Of a stretch of DNA of 18,269 nt, positions 1 to 8,318 are shown piece after piece (position 1 is the first letter of the stretch; the number at the start of each line of letters is the position of its first letter). The DNA is from Jimgerdemannia flammicorona (Eukaryota > Mucoromycota > Endogonomycetes > Endogonales > Endogonaceae): contig RBNI01002515.1 of the NCBI GenBank assembly GCA_003990745.1, positions 1 through 18,269 on the forward strand, in the 5' to 3' direction. The notes beneath the pieces are model-generated. The model was not told the origin of the DNA and made no database searches. It saw nothing but the letters and a program-made list of their open reading frames with translations. A program made the translations under genes and the position numbers.

Positions 1-541
1 CCCCCCCGTGTTTTCTCTTTCTCTCATCATTCTTTTTTGTTTCGTTGAAGGGGAAATGTACTGAAGGAGACGCGCTGTACGGGTGGAGTATACCCTCCTG
101 AGATTATGTTGTTAATTTTGATGCTAAAAATAACATATGTATATATAATTATCAATTTTATTTGCCTTCACCTCTTCTTTCTTTCTTTTTTGTTGAAAGA
201 CAAGAGCCACGTCTTCCCATTAGATGTATACTAGCATGAATTTGTCTTCAGCTTGCTTCAACAAGCGCATTCATTTACAGTGAAATTCCATGAAGATACA
301 TTACCCATGTGTCAAGTGGCAGTGGTAATGGTAGAATCAAGCGTCGAAATTCAAGCCGAGAAGATAGCATGGAGAATCCTAAACATAAATGACAACAATG
401 ATACTCGCCTCTGCAATGTGACGGCGCAGTCTTTTTCAAAGTTTTTGAAGCATTTATAAAAAAAAAAAAAAAACGTGGGGAATTGTCTGCTTTGTTGGAA
501 TATGAAAGTTGCACAAAGGCCTTGAAAATCAATAGGGCGAG
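1..541. other. Intergenic spacer, no gene supported
   Basis: This is AT-rich non-coding DNA lying beyond the 3' end of the leftward F-box gene. It holds T-rich and CT-rich stretches and a run of 16 A at 458-473. The open frames here are short, lack recognisable motifs and overlap the homopolymer, so I call none of them. The 3' untranslated region of the F-box gene should extend into the right part of this stretch. Confidence 0.6.
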
Positions 542-1756
542 TCATCCGCAAAGGGAATTGTAACCTCTTCCCTTCCTTTCCACCAACATCGTCCCCAAAT
601 ATCTTCCCTCCAATCTTTCCATCATTTGCGTGCAAACAACCCCCGATGCTTCTCCCGCTTCCCTCACCAATTCTACAAAATCCGCTTCCACGTGATCGCC
701 ATCAAGCTCCAACTTCATCAAGCACGGTAACATGGCAAACAGCTCCACCACCAAATCCGCCGACACGCCGCATGGTCCATGGAGCGCCAGGTGTGTGAGC
801 TGTGAGCAGGCGCGCGCGGCAGGCAGCCACGAATTCTCGGGAATGAACGGCCATAACGTGTATGAATCCAGATGGAGTGAGCGGAGATTCGGCAGGAGGG
901 CGAGGGATTCGATCGTGCTTGGATCCGTGATGACGACGCGACGGAGGTGGAGGTAGGATAGATTCGGGCAAGATTTGATGATAATGTTCAAGGTCGGTTC
1001 GGTGATTTGGTCGAAGGGTGGCAAGCGAATGTGCCGGGGAGGGTTGAATGGAATATTGTGTGACATCGCTGTGTTATGTTGAACGGTCCAGGAGAATTCG
1101 GAAAGTTGACGGCTATCGAGGACTTGCTGTGAAGCAGAATGTGCTGGCATCAGTTCGTAATCCAGCATGTCGATGATGAACAGATTATGTGATCGCCACG
1201 TCAATCGCTTCAGGTTAGGGCTCAGCATCACTAGGGATTGAAGTAGTGTTTCAACTCCAACGTCAGCAGAACTAACTATCTCTATCTCCTGTAGCTTTGG
1301 ATACACAACTCCCGTCGGTAGCTGAGACTTGGGATCCGCAAAATGGAGGGGGGAATTTTCTGTCGGGGGCATTCGTGTCGGTCGTGCACCCGTGAAGCAT
1401 AGCTTAAACGTCTTCATGCTCGGGCACTGCTCGAGTATGGTGAGGATATCAGCGACGTCTATCAAACAGCCAACAGGCTGGTATGACGGGGAACGGTCAG
1501 ATTCTCTCACGCAAACGGTTTTGACCAGACGACCGTAATCGCGCGATTGATGTCGTTGGCGAAGGACGTCTAGAACATCGGCGCACCGCGATCCGGATTC
1601 TCCGAATTCGAGCACGATATTTCGCCATAAGAGAGGAGCAGCAAAGTCAAAAAAGCGATGGTTGACGATGCAGAGGCGGGCGAGTGTATCATTGGAATAG
1701 GTGTGATTGAATATATCGTCGAGGATGTCGTCAGGAACGGCGGTGATATTCATCAT
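542..1756 (-). CDS. F-box / leucine-rich-repeat-like protein
   Basis: This is an intact, intronless 404-residue protein. The start is the first of two adjacent ATG codons (1754-1756); the frame stays open three codons further up to a TTG, which I reject as a start. Residues 6-47 form an F-box: a Val-Pro-Asp-Asp-Ile-Leu opening, then an aliphatic helix, then the Pro-Leu-Leu-Trp-Arg-Asn-Ile close. The rest has irregular leucine-rich segments of the form 'CPNLxxLxL' near residues 104-118, 171-186, 255-271, 282-297, 310-326 and 338-351. In the known family the F-box binds Skp1 and places the protein in an SCF ubiquitin ligase, while the repeat region recruits the substrate. Such genes are greatly expanded in many fungi and their substrates are mostly unknown. 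No target can be inferred here. The next gene-like object on this strand is a broken hydrolase, so context adds nothing. Confidence 0.88.
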   Translation of the reverse strand: MMNITAVPDDILDDIFNHTYSNDTLARLCIVNHRFFDFAAPLLWRNIVLEFGESGSRCADVLDVLRQRHQSRDYGRLVKTVCVRESDRSPSYQPVGCLIDVADILTILEQCPSMKTFKLCFTGARPTRMPPTENSPLHFADPKSQLPTGVVYPKLQEIEIVSSADVGVETLLQSLVMLSPNLKRLTWRSHNLFIIDMLDYELMPAHSASQQVLDSRQLSEFSWTVQHNTAMSHNIPFNPPRHIRLPPFDQITEPTLNIIIKSCPNLSYLHLRRVVITDPSTIESLALLPNLRSLHLDSYTLWPFIPENSWLPAARACSQLTHLALHGPCGVSADLVVELFAMLPCLMKLELDGDHVEADFVELVREAGEASGVVCTQMMERLEGRYLGTMLVERKGRGYNSLCG

Positions 1757-2739
1757 ACCGGACAAAAGAGGTGAAATTGGTGAAGCAAAAGAGGGCTAGT
1801 GTGCGAGATGAAAGACGGGTGTCGAGGTTACAAAATAATGTTTGACGAGCAATCAAAAGCGAAAGCCCCACAGGACCGCATGAGGCGGAGTCAAGATTTG
1901 CATCTCAGATCGCATGGCATAAATAAAACGCCAATGAGGCAACGATGATCGGCCTGTTCAGGAACTTTCATTCCAGACGTTCTTCTTGGAAAGATCGGCA
2001 CACATGGACCAGCAGAAGTTCAGAGTAGCTGTCGCACGACAATTGTATGCGCGTGTTCTGTGGACGCTCGGCTTGAGATTTTTGGTCCTCGTGCCTTTCG
2101 GAATGAATTGGAGTAATCCCGCACGGCAATATACGTAATATGTTGTCCTCCAAAAACAATTTCAGATGGAATCAGAAAACTTAATTGCCTGATAATCGTG
2201 TGACGGACGGAAACCGGAATGCCTCGAAACATTGTTTGAGCTGCGTACAGGCATCAATCGATACGAATTGATTGCCTCGGGTTCTCTGTCGACTGGAATG
2301 GTCGTCTACATCAACCGAAAGGTTCTACGACGCTTGCACAAGAGCGGCTTTTTTTTTTTTTTTTTTTTTTTTGAAGCAGAACTTCTTGAGCACAAACTCC
2401 ACACATTGCACATCCCTTTACACCATACTACTCTCCCATTTTTGATCGTCGTCATTCCTCGACGCCCGTCATCCATCAGAAGCTCTACGCCCGAATGTAC
2501 AGTTTTCACTACACAGTTTTCACTTAAAGGCCCATTAAAACCCAATGCCGCATACATATTTATTTTCTTTTTTTGTTCATTTCCTTGTGCTTTTGGTTGT
2601 TTGTGTTCCTCTTCTGCATGACATAGACTTGGTGTCAATGACGTACAGTCATTCCTCTATTCCACCGTCATGTTTGTTTTTGCGATCCTGACGTCGTATT
2701 TTAACGTGAGGCACGTGCAGCAAACCGGATTTCGATCGA

Positions 2740-2796
2740 GCATGCTGAAAGGTGGTTCGCATGCTGAAAGGTGGTTCGCATGCTGAAAGGAGGTTG
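2740..2796. repeat. Three-copy 19-bp tandem repeat
   Basis: The unit gcatgctgaaaggtggttc occurs at 2740-2758, again identically at 2759-2777, and a third time at 2778-2796 with three changes near its end. Each unit begins with the palindrome gcatgc. It is intergenic, about 190 bp beyond the 3' end of the hydrolase remnant. Function is unknown; minisatellite slippage is the simplest reading. Confidence 0.9.
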
Positions 2797-2897
2797 ACAT
2801 GACAATGTTTCCAATATAATCAATATAATCAAGACTTTAGTTACATACGGCAAAGACCAACGCTATGCAACAGTTATTTTATTAACGGGGGGATGCA

Positions 2898-2903
2898 TTT
2901 ATT
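2898..2903 (-). promoter_or_regulatory. Possible poly(A) signal of the hydrolase remnant
   Basis: On the minus strand this reads AATAAA, about 80 nt past the ancestral stop codon of the hydrolase pseudogene. Position and sequence fit a 3' end signal, but the area is AT-rich and the motif is short, so chance is possible. Confidence 0.3.
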
Positions 2904-2981
2904 TAATATATAATTGCGACGAATAGAGAATTCTTAACGAACAATTCAGCCCTCATTATTGCTGTTCCCTGTGATGCTTCT

Positions 2982-3786
2982 CTAAAACTCCTTCACTGTC
3001 GATATAAACCCTTCGAACCTATCCCGCCATATGCAATGTCCCGCACCCTCGAAGTTTACATGACATCCCTCGCATTGTACCGAGAGCGATCTGTGCCATT
3101 TCGGAGTTTACAATAGCTCCCAGTGCGTTCTCCCCTGTAAGTAATAACGTGGGGGCCGTGAGCTGTTGCACGACAGCATTCCACCTACGTCTGGTCTCCT
3201 CGATGCCGTTACTGAAGACGGCCATATTGAACTGCTTTTGGGCTTCTGCCCATGGCACGAGCTCATCATGAGACCAAGCCGGGTGTACGGCATGGTCCTC
3301 GGTGACGATCTGCGAAACTGGTTTCTGTTGCGTGTCGCGGAGCGTGGCCTCAGAGTCTTCGATGGCGCGGGCGTTTTCTTCGGAGGGTTGTGGGACGTCG
3401 AGCGACGTCCATGGCGGATCTTCGAGCACGAGGGCACCGACGACGTCCGGATGCGCACGACTCAGCAGGGCTGCGGTGTGGGCGCCCATGGAGTGGCCGA
3501 TAATGACTAGGAGAGTAGGAAGGGCGAGATGTTCGAGGACAGAGACGGCGTCACGGACAAGATTTTCAAACACGAAGCTGTTGGGGGACAAGGAGTCCCT
3601 TGAGCGATCATGTCGTAAGTGTAGACATCATAACTATCGGTAAGCGCGCGAGCTACAGGTGTCCAGCAGAGTCCGCTATCCTTAAAGCCGTGGACGAGTA
3701 GCTTATTGGTATGATCTGGTAATAATGCAGTCCACGCTCAGACCATTTAAACTGTTTGGCAATCTGGGTCACGAGATTTGTTTTGA
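2982..3786 (-). pseudogene. Alpha/beta-hydrolase pseudogene, three frameshifts
   Basis: Reading leftward, four pieces of one alpha/beta-hydrolase fold follow each other in shifting frames. Piece one (about 3786-3725) has KQFKWSERGLHY. Piece two (about 3724-3600) has LLVHGFKDSGLCW, the oxyanion-loop region, and ends at a YDVYTYDM strand. Piece three (about 3600-3080) holds the nucleophile elbow GHSMG and the LLLTGEN strand. Piece four (about 3080-2982) has the catalytic-histidine motif GAGHC, then RDRFEGFISTVKEF and a TAG stop. Catalytic Ser and His are thus both visible but in different frames. The longest single open stretch (3019-3591) has no ATG at its head and would lose both ends of the fold. 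No piece shows a clear ATG start, so the true 5' end is not placed. Intact relatives are about 260-280 residues and hydrolyse esters, epoxides or similar small substrates; the substrate here is unknown. Sequencing error could explain one break, but three breaks favour a decayed gene. Confidence 0.8.
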
Positions 3787-4312
3787 AGCACTTTGAGGAT
3801 ACGAGCCAAGTGCTTCTGCCCTACGGCAGGCTGCAGCGGCTGTGCCGTTGTGCCGTGCTTACTCTTGTATCCCCATTCTTTATACAGCTAAATTGACCAA
3901 ACTGGTTGTTTCATTTCTAGATTTATCAAGCACCGCATATGCATTAAGATATAAATGTGCCATTACGAGTTTCCGAAGCACCTGCCGACGCAGCAAATTT
4001 TTTCCGTACTACACTACACCTACCGAACAAAAATTTGAAGCAACTTTGTACCACTCCATGGTTACCTAATACGCATGCAATACACCCATTCGAAACAATA
4101 ACGCACCCGGCCGCAGCATGGTTCGAGCCAATTCGAACATCGAAGCAGCAACGGCGATCCCATTCTACAAACATGGGCATATCCAAACACCTGACCCGAA
4201 GGTTGCGAGGTATGGGGCTGAACGAGGCCATTCTGGCCGAAGATGGAAGCAGGATCTACAGGGTAGGCATTTATAATCAGTAATTAAAAGGTTTTATATG
4301 TCCCGATTTACG

Positions 4313-4339
4313 CAAACCGTGGTGTCGGGCCACGGTTTG
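4313..4339. other. Perfect 10-bp stem-loop
   Basis: The arms caaaccgtgg (4313-4322) and ccacggtttg (4330-4339) are exact reverse complements separated by a 7-nt loop. It is intergenic, with no gene nearby that would make it a 3'-end hairpin. It might be a leftover end of a small inverted-repeat element or a binding site for a dimeric factor; neither is shown. Confidence 0.8.
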
Positions 4340-4691
4340 AAGTTACTAAAGATGGCATTCTTTCGCGCTGTCCACAAATCTAATAAATAGTATATAGAAT
4401 GCAATTTCATTCATGAATACAACGAACGACAGCAGGATGGTCAGTAACGCACATGTCCAACGGCAGATCCAGGGACAAAATACGGTTAAATTCTTACCAC
4501 TCGAATAAAATATATCAATATAAGAGAGCTTGGTGCCGCCTGCCTTGTGAGTCGACGGTACTATGTCCTCTTCCTCAAAGCAAACACAAATGGACAACTA
4601 CCAATATATCGGAATAAATAAAACATGAAGGAGAGATTTGACTCTCTTGAACGACAGATTGTTCCAAACTATTGCAGGAATTCCTTACGAT

Positions 4692-4693
<2 letters not shown>

Positions 4694-4722
<29 letters not shown>
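4694..4722. repeat. Poly(A) run, 29 nt
   Basis: An uninterrupted run of 29 A on the plus strand in the middle of the gene-poor region. It may be a homopolymer microsatellite or the tail of an old retrotransposed copy. I see no coding sequence or obvious target-site duplication next to it. Confidence 0.9.
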
Positions 4723-4727
<5 letters not shown>

Positions 4728-6465
4728 GTAAGGGATATGGCTATCGTATTCGAACCAAAGGAGACATAGTGTCAAAACGACTTGAGGCTGATAAGGATAT
4801 ATCGAGTAGCTTCCAGCGAATAAAAATAGCCGCTTCTTACCAGAACTGATCACCAATGCTACTGCTTGAAGTTTCAAAGGGAGTTTGCCAGGAGTGCAAA
4901 GGCAAGCGAGCGCATTTGAAAATGTCAAAACGCTGCAGGGCCAGGGGCGAGAGAAATTTCTTAGTTGGAAACACAAGAGGCTATGTTCTCGGAATCTCAT
5001 GAACCACGGAGGACGTCGCCTTGTTAGCCACACGCACGGAAGCGGTATGCCGACAGTGCTGACATATGGCCGAAGTTATTACTTTTTCAGAGGGACAACA
5101 ATGCTGCTTGATTCCAATTGCGCTCAATCCCCACAGATCATGAGAATGGCCGGAAATTCCCATCAAATCTTCGCCACGATTCATTGGGATGATGTCGTAA
5201 CCAAACATTACCTCCGTTATCGAGGACACATCAAGGACTAGATGTCACAAGGCAGGAGTGTTTGAGGATCTCCTTGCTCTGTAAGCGAAACCGCCTCTTT
5301 ATCCTTCTATGGACCGGCAGATCGCAGACCCCTTTCCGCCCCAAGGAAAGGCCACGTGTTTCGATTACATTCTCGTCTGCCCCATGATGCTGGAGCAAGT
5401 AAACAAATTGACGTCAAAAGGATCGGAGGATTGGAGTCGCATCGAGATGCGAGCCAATGATGTACCCGCGGAGTCGAATGTTGGGCGATACGACTGGCCT
5501 GTCAGTGAAGTCAAAAACTAAATTTGCAAGATTGGGATAACCATGTCGTTGTGAAAGGAAGCGTTTTCTTCATCTGGCGGCTGATTCATGTTTGTTATCG
5601 ATGCTTATCCTCAAACATTGTGACAAAGACAACGTGAAACGTCAGGAGATTGAGCATAACGAAAGATGGGTGCCCAAAGAGCGATCATGTGAGCGTTTCC
5701 CAGCACATGATAGATTTGGTCCATGAAATAGCTCTGTTCTAGGCATCCGGCCGAGATCTTGTGATGAGGTGGAAAAAAGGAGTCGGAAAAAAGAGGGAGT
5801 TGGCGAAGAGATCCGTCGGTTCAGGAACCATAATGAATTTCCATATCCAACGTTATGAATCATAAACTCTGTGAATCCTTTGTCTAATGCGTTACAGTGT
5901 CATTCTTATCTGTTTGAACGTCATGAAGATAGAAAGCCCCAAACCCTTTTTCAGGGGGGTACAGCCCTATAATCGGCGGTGGCTTGAAGACGAGAGACTT
6001 TTTCATTCCTTTATTGTGTCATACACGCGTGAGCCAAAATATTTAGTCCTATTTTTATTGGGGTTTGTAGAAGGCTGATAGATTTGTGGTGAACATGTGG
6101 TGATGGCGTTAGTTGTGAGAGTGGTGTTATATGCAGGGTAATGCTTACTACGACGCAGACTGGCTGGTTTTGACGTCGGTTAATTATCGTTTTAATGCCC
6201 GCCAGCGAGCAGTAGTCAGCACAGCCGCAGAATTTCCGTAATCCCGTAATATTTGTTGAGTCTGCCATCCTAGAGAGTATGCAGAGCGCACGGAGCACTT
6301 TGCATAGCATCCCGAGAGGGCACCACTCCCCGCTAGCGGAGCACTTGCCCCACACACAAACACAGTCGATCGAAATCCTTCTGTGCAATGTCACCATACC
6401 GTATACTGTGTGAGGTGAAGAAACGAAAAGGTTCAAAGACCCTTCCGAGGGACTGTCAATTTATG

Positions 6466-6523
6466 CGAGATTTCGGTGTTCCATGGGAGATTCGGCGTTC
6501 CATGGGAGATTCGGCGTTCCATG
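6466..6523. repeat. Three-copy ~19-bp tandem repeat
   Basis: The unit ggagattcggcgttccatg occurs twice identically at 6486-6504 and 6505-6523. It is preceded by a diverged 20-bp copy at 6466-6485 with an extra T and a C-to-T change. It is intergenic. Period and copy number match the repeat at 2740-2796, although the two units are not clearly related in sequence. Confidence 0.9.
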
Positions 6524-6630
6524 TTGGGACAAATTCGTCGACCTGCATAAAGTTTCTGCACCGTAAACAAAGGGACTGGGGGCTTCGAGAAAAATCACCT
6601 TGCTGCGTGAAGCGCGGGAGACGGCGGGAA

Positions 6631-6657
6631 TGACCGCCCCCCGGCCCCCCGCCCTGG
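6631..6657 (-). other. G-rich tract, possible G-quadruplex
   Basis: The plus strand shows two runs of six C and further CCC groups, so the minus strand has closely spaced G runs able to supply four G-triplets. It lies about 430 bp upstream of the gene starting at 7083. Folding is an inference from sequence only. Confidence 0.45.
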
Positions 6658-7082
6658 TCTAGGAGCACGGCAAGTTTTTCTCCCTGTCTTATCGCGCGAC
6701 ATTCCTTTTTCGGCTTATGCCGGTGTCAACACGACCAGATGACCTTGTGTCCACCTCGACTTAGTGCGGAGATTTGGGCGCGAAGCACCATTTCACGTAA
6801 TAGTAAGTCATCGGCTATCTTGGGAGTTCATAAAAGGCATTGGGGGGGCAGTAAATTGGACCAGTACGAATCCTCCTATATTGCTTGGTTACATGGTGGT
6901 AATGACATTTCGGGACTTTGTGCTGAACACAAAGACTAATTGGAATGCTCCGTTTTAATATTTATTCGGTCGATGGGACCTTCTCTAACTCTTCAACCGT
7001 TTGCATTTCGCTATACATTTCATTCCAGCAGCCGGCCTAGTTGCGGTCTTAAAGACTTTGCTCGCGAGGCGTGGAAAATAAA

Positions 7083-7982
7083 ATGGTATTCCGATTGCCC
7101 TCTCTCCTGAGGTTCTCCCTCACCTCAACGCCTTCTGCAACGGTAAAAGTATGCGCAGACCCCATCCATGCCAAACCCACCGACATCACACCGCCGACCA
7201 CCGAACCGACGGTGGAAGTGATCAAGCGAACGAGCACAATAATGAACGACGTAGCTGCTGCTAAGTCCGCCGCTACCGCGGTGGTACCCAGCAACGTCGA
7301 AAAGAAGCAGCTCGCCAAAGCCTCCACCACCGCCTCCTTGCCTAGCATCTGGAGCCTCCTCAAACTCGCGGGACTGTCGAAATCGACACCCGTCGCCGCC
7401 GCCGACACCAAGATCGCCTCCCCCCGCATGAACATACTCGACCTGGTCGTGCCGATCGTTGCCATCATCTTTGTGCAGGTGGTGGCGGCTGAGACGAAAG
7501 CTTTCGGGTCCACCTATGGCACGAATGCCCACGCGATCCCCAAGGGCTTCGCACAGCGCCTGCTGCGGCCAAACGGTACTGCCAGCGCGGCCGACAACAA
7601 GGGTTACGATCCCACCTTTCCGGGGTCACTCGACTCTGGGTTCGCCGAGGTCGACGAGACCATATGGCAGGCCAACAAACCCGTCCCTAATCCGGCCGAT
7701 CCCGAGGACGAGGTGTACGATAACGAAGACTATGATAACGAATACGATGAAGAAAACGACGAAGAAAACGATAACAGGCCGTCCAACGAGGAGCTCCTTA
7801 AACTGGCGCTCGAAGTCATGAACTACGTGGGAACAGCAGCCGTTACCGACGAAATGAAATCGTTGCAGCTAAAGCTGGGCGACTACCTGGGGATTCCCCC
7901 TGAAGAAAACAAAGACGAAATTAGATTTGGTTCGATGGAGATGACATCGACAGAGACGGACGTCGATGGCCAGGCTTCATAA
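7083..7982 (+). CDS. Orphan protein with one hydrophobic segment and acidic tail
   Basis: This is an intronless frame of 299 residues. I start it at the ATG at 7083; the frame opens four codons earlier at a GTG with no reason to use it. Residues 1-110 are rich in Ala, Thr, Ser and Lys and look disordered, with a slightly hydrophobic N-terminus that could be a targeting peptide. Residues 117-136 form one strongly hydrophobic stretch (LVVPIVAIIFVQVV), long enough for a membrane helix. Residues 207-230 are almost all Asp, Glu, Asn and Tyr, built from short DNA repeats (gaagaaaacga twice in a row). The C-terminal 70 residues could form helices. I recognise no domain. The GC-rich, codon-like composition contrasts with the AT-rich flanks and supports a real gene. 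Odd point: the TAA stop is the first part of a 20-A tract. A membrane-anchored protein is possible; function is unknown. Confidence 0.6.
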   Translation: MVFRLPSLLRFSLTSTPSATVKVCADPIHAKPTDITPPTTEPTVEVIKRTSTIMNDVAAAKSAATAVVPSNVEKKQLAKASTTASLPSIWSLLKLAGLSKSTPVAAADTKIASPRMNILDLVVPIVAIIFVQVVAAETKAFGSTYGTNAHAIPKGFAQRLLRPNGTASAADNKGYDPTFPGSLDSGFAEVDETIWQANKPVPNPADPEDEVYDNEDYDNEYDEENDEENDNRPSNEELLKLALEVMNYVGTAAVTDEMKSLQLKLGDYLGIPPEENKDEIRFGSMEMTSTETDVDGQAS

Positions 7983-8000
7983 AAAAAAAAAAAAAAAAAA
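7981..8000 (+). repeat. Poly(A) run fused to the stop codon
   Basis: A run of 20 A whose first two bases are the last two of the TAA stop of the gene at 7083-7982. This arrangement resembles a processed retrocopy with a tail, but it would need a messenger polyadenylated right at its stop codon. Other long A or T runs in this window show that chance placement is also possible. Confidence 0.9.
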
Positions 8001-8246
8001 CAATGAAAAAGGCGCTTTCATCTCACACTATTCGCACCACGCCTACATTTCAATCAACACGAACATCTGTTATGATACATGTACATATTTCATTTTCCTC
8101 CTTTCACATCATTGCTTAGCGTAATTCCGCATTTTATAAATACTCCCTTGTTAATATCCTCAGGTTTTTGTCTTTGTAAATAATTATTTGTTATCTTTGA
8201 AGGTGGCACACTTAAAAATCTGTCATTGCCTTACTTTTCTTTTTGA

Positions 8247-8264
8247 TTTTCTCTAAAGAGAAAA
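8247..8264. other. Perfect 8-bp palindrome
   Basis: The arms ttttctct and agagaaaa flank a 2-nt spacer. It sits about 265 bp past the stop of the gene at 7083-7982, just left of a second hairpin, in AT-rich DNA. Possible 3'-end structure or chance in low-complexity sequence. Confidence 0.55.
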
Positions 8265-8285
8265 ATAATAAACGAAAAGTAAAAA

Positions 8286-8318
8286 CACTACCTTGGCCAT
8301 AAAAGACCAAGCGTAGTG
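8286..8318. other. 11-bp hairpin with one bulge
   Basis: The arms cactac-cttgg (8286-8296) and ccaag-c-gtagtg (8307-8318) pair over 11 bp with one bulged C and a 10-nt loop. Outside it, aaaagt (8275-8280) and actttt (near 8335-8340) are also complementary, so the structure may be nested. It looks more deliberate than the surrounding AT-rich sequence, but no function is shown. Confidence 0.65.

Larger units (their letters stand above)
1757..2981. other. Intergenic spacer with repeats, no gene supported
   Basis: This lies upstream of the F-box gene and downstream of the hydrolase remnant. It contains a run of 24 T at 2349-2372, a three-copy 19-bp repeat at 2740-2796, and a two-copy 'caatataat' repeat near 2812-2830. 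The longer open frames cross the poly-T run, which gives meaningless Phe or Lys strings, so they are not called. The F-box promoter must lie in the 1757-2000 part, but I see no convincing core element. Confidence 0.55.
3787..7082. other. Long intergenic region, no supported gene
   Basis: About 3.3 kb without a gene I can defend. Open frames are short (under about 155 codons), match no family I know, and several owe their length to poly-A or poly-T. Contents that can be named are the hairpin at 4313-4339, a run of 29 A at 4694-4722, the 19-bp repeats at 6466-6523, and a C-rich (minus-strand G-rich) tract at 6631-6657. Short open frames at 3957-4283 and 5309-5521 have a plausible amino-acid mix but no identifiable motif. 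Old, fully decayed genes or a non-coding transcript cannot be excluded. Confidence 0.5.

Noticed and set aside
275..635. Overlapping minus-strand frames of 85-94 codons near the left end
   Set aside because: They cross the 16-A run, giving a string of Phe, and one overlaps the 3' end of the F-box gene in another frame. No motif is present.
2232..2638. Frames of 110-129 codons on both strands
   Set aside because: Both depend on the 24-T run (poly-Phe or poly-Lys) and have no recognisable domain.
4120..4150. ggttcgag word resembling a tRNA T-arm
   Set aside because: No matching acceptor, D-arm or anticodon arm can be laid out around it; similar words near 3013 and 12422 also fail.
3957..4283. 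108-codon plus-strand frame ending in a Leu/Arg-rich stretch
   Set aside because: The last 35 codons look faintly protein-like and are followed by a GT, but no partner exon, motif or family was found.
4575..5241. Frames of 118 and 152 codons on opposite strands
   Set aside because: The minus-strand frame runs through the poly-A tract and the plus-strand one has no motif or coding-like periodicity.
5309..5521. 70-codon plus-strand frame
   Set aside because: The amino-acid mix is plausible but there is no motif, no clear splice partner and no promoter evidence.
7049..7532. Minus-strand frames of 135-154 codons opposite the orphan gene
   Set aside because: They are GC-driven shadows of the plus-strand frame, low in complexity (Gly-, Arg- and Ala-rich).
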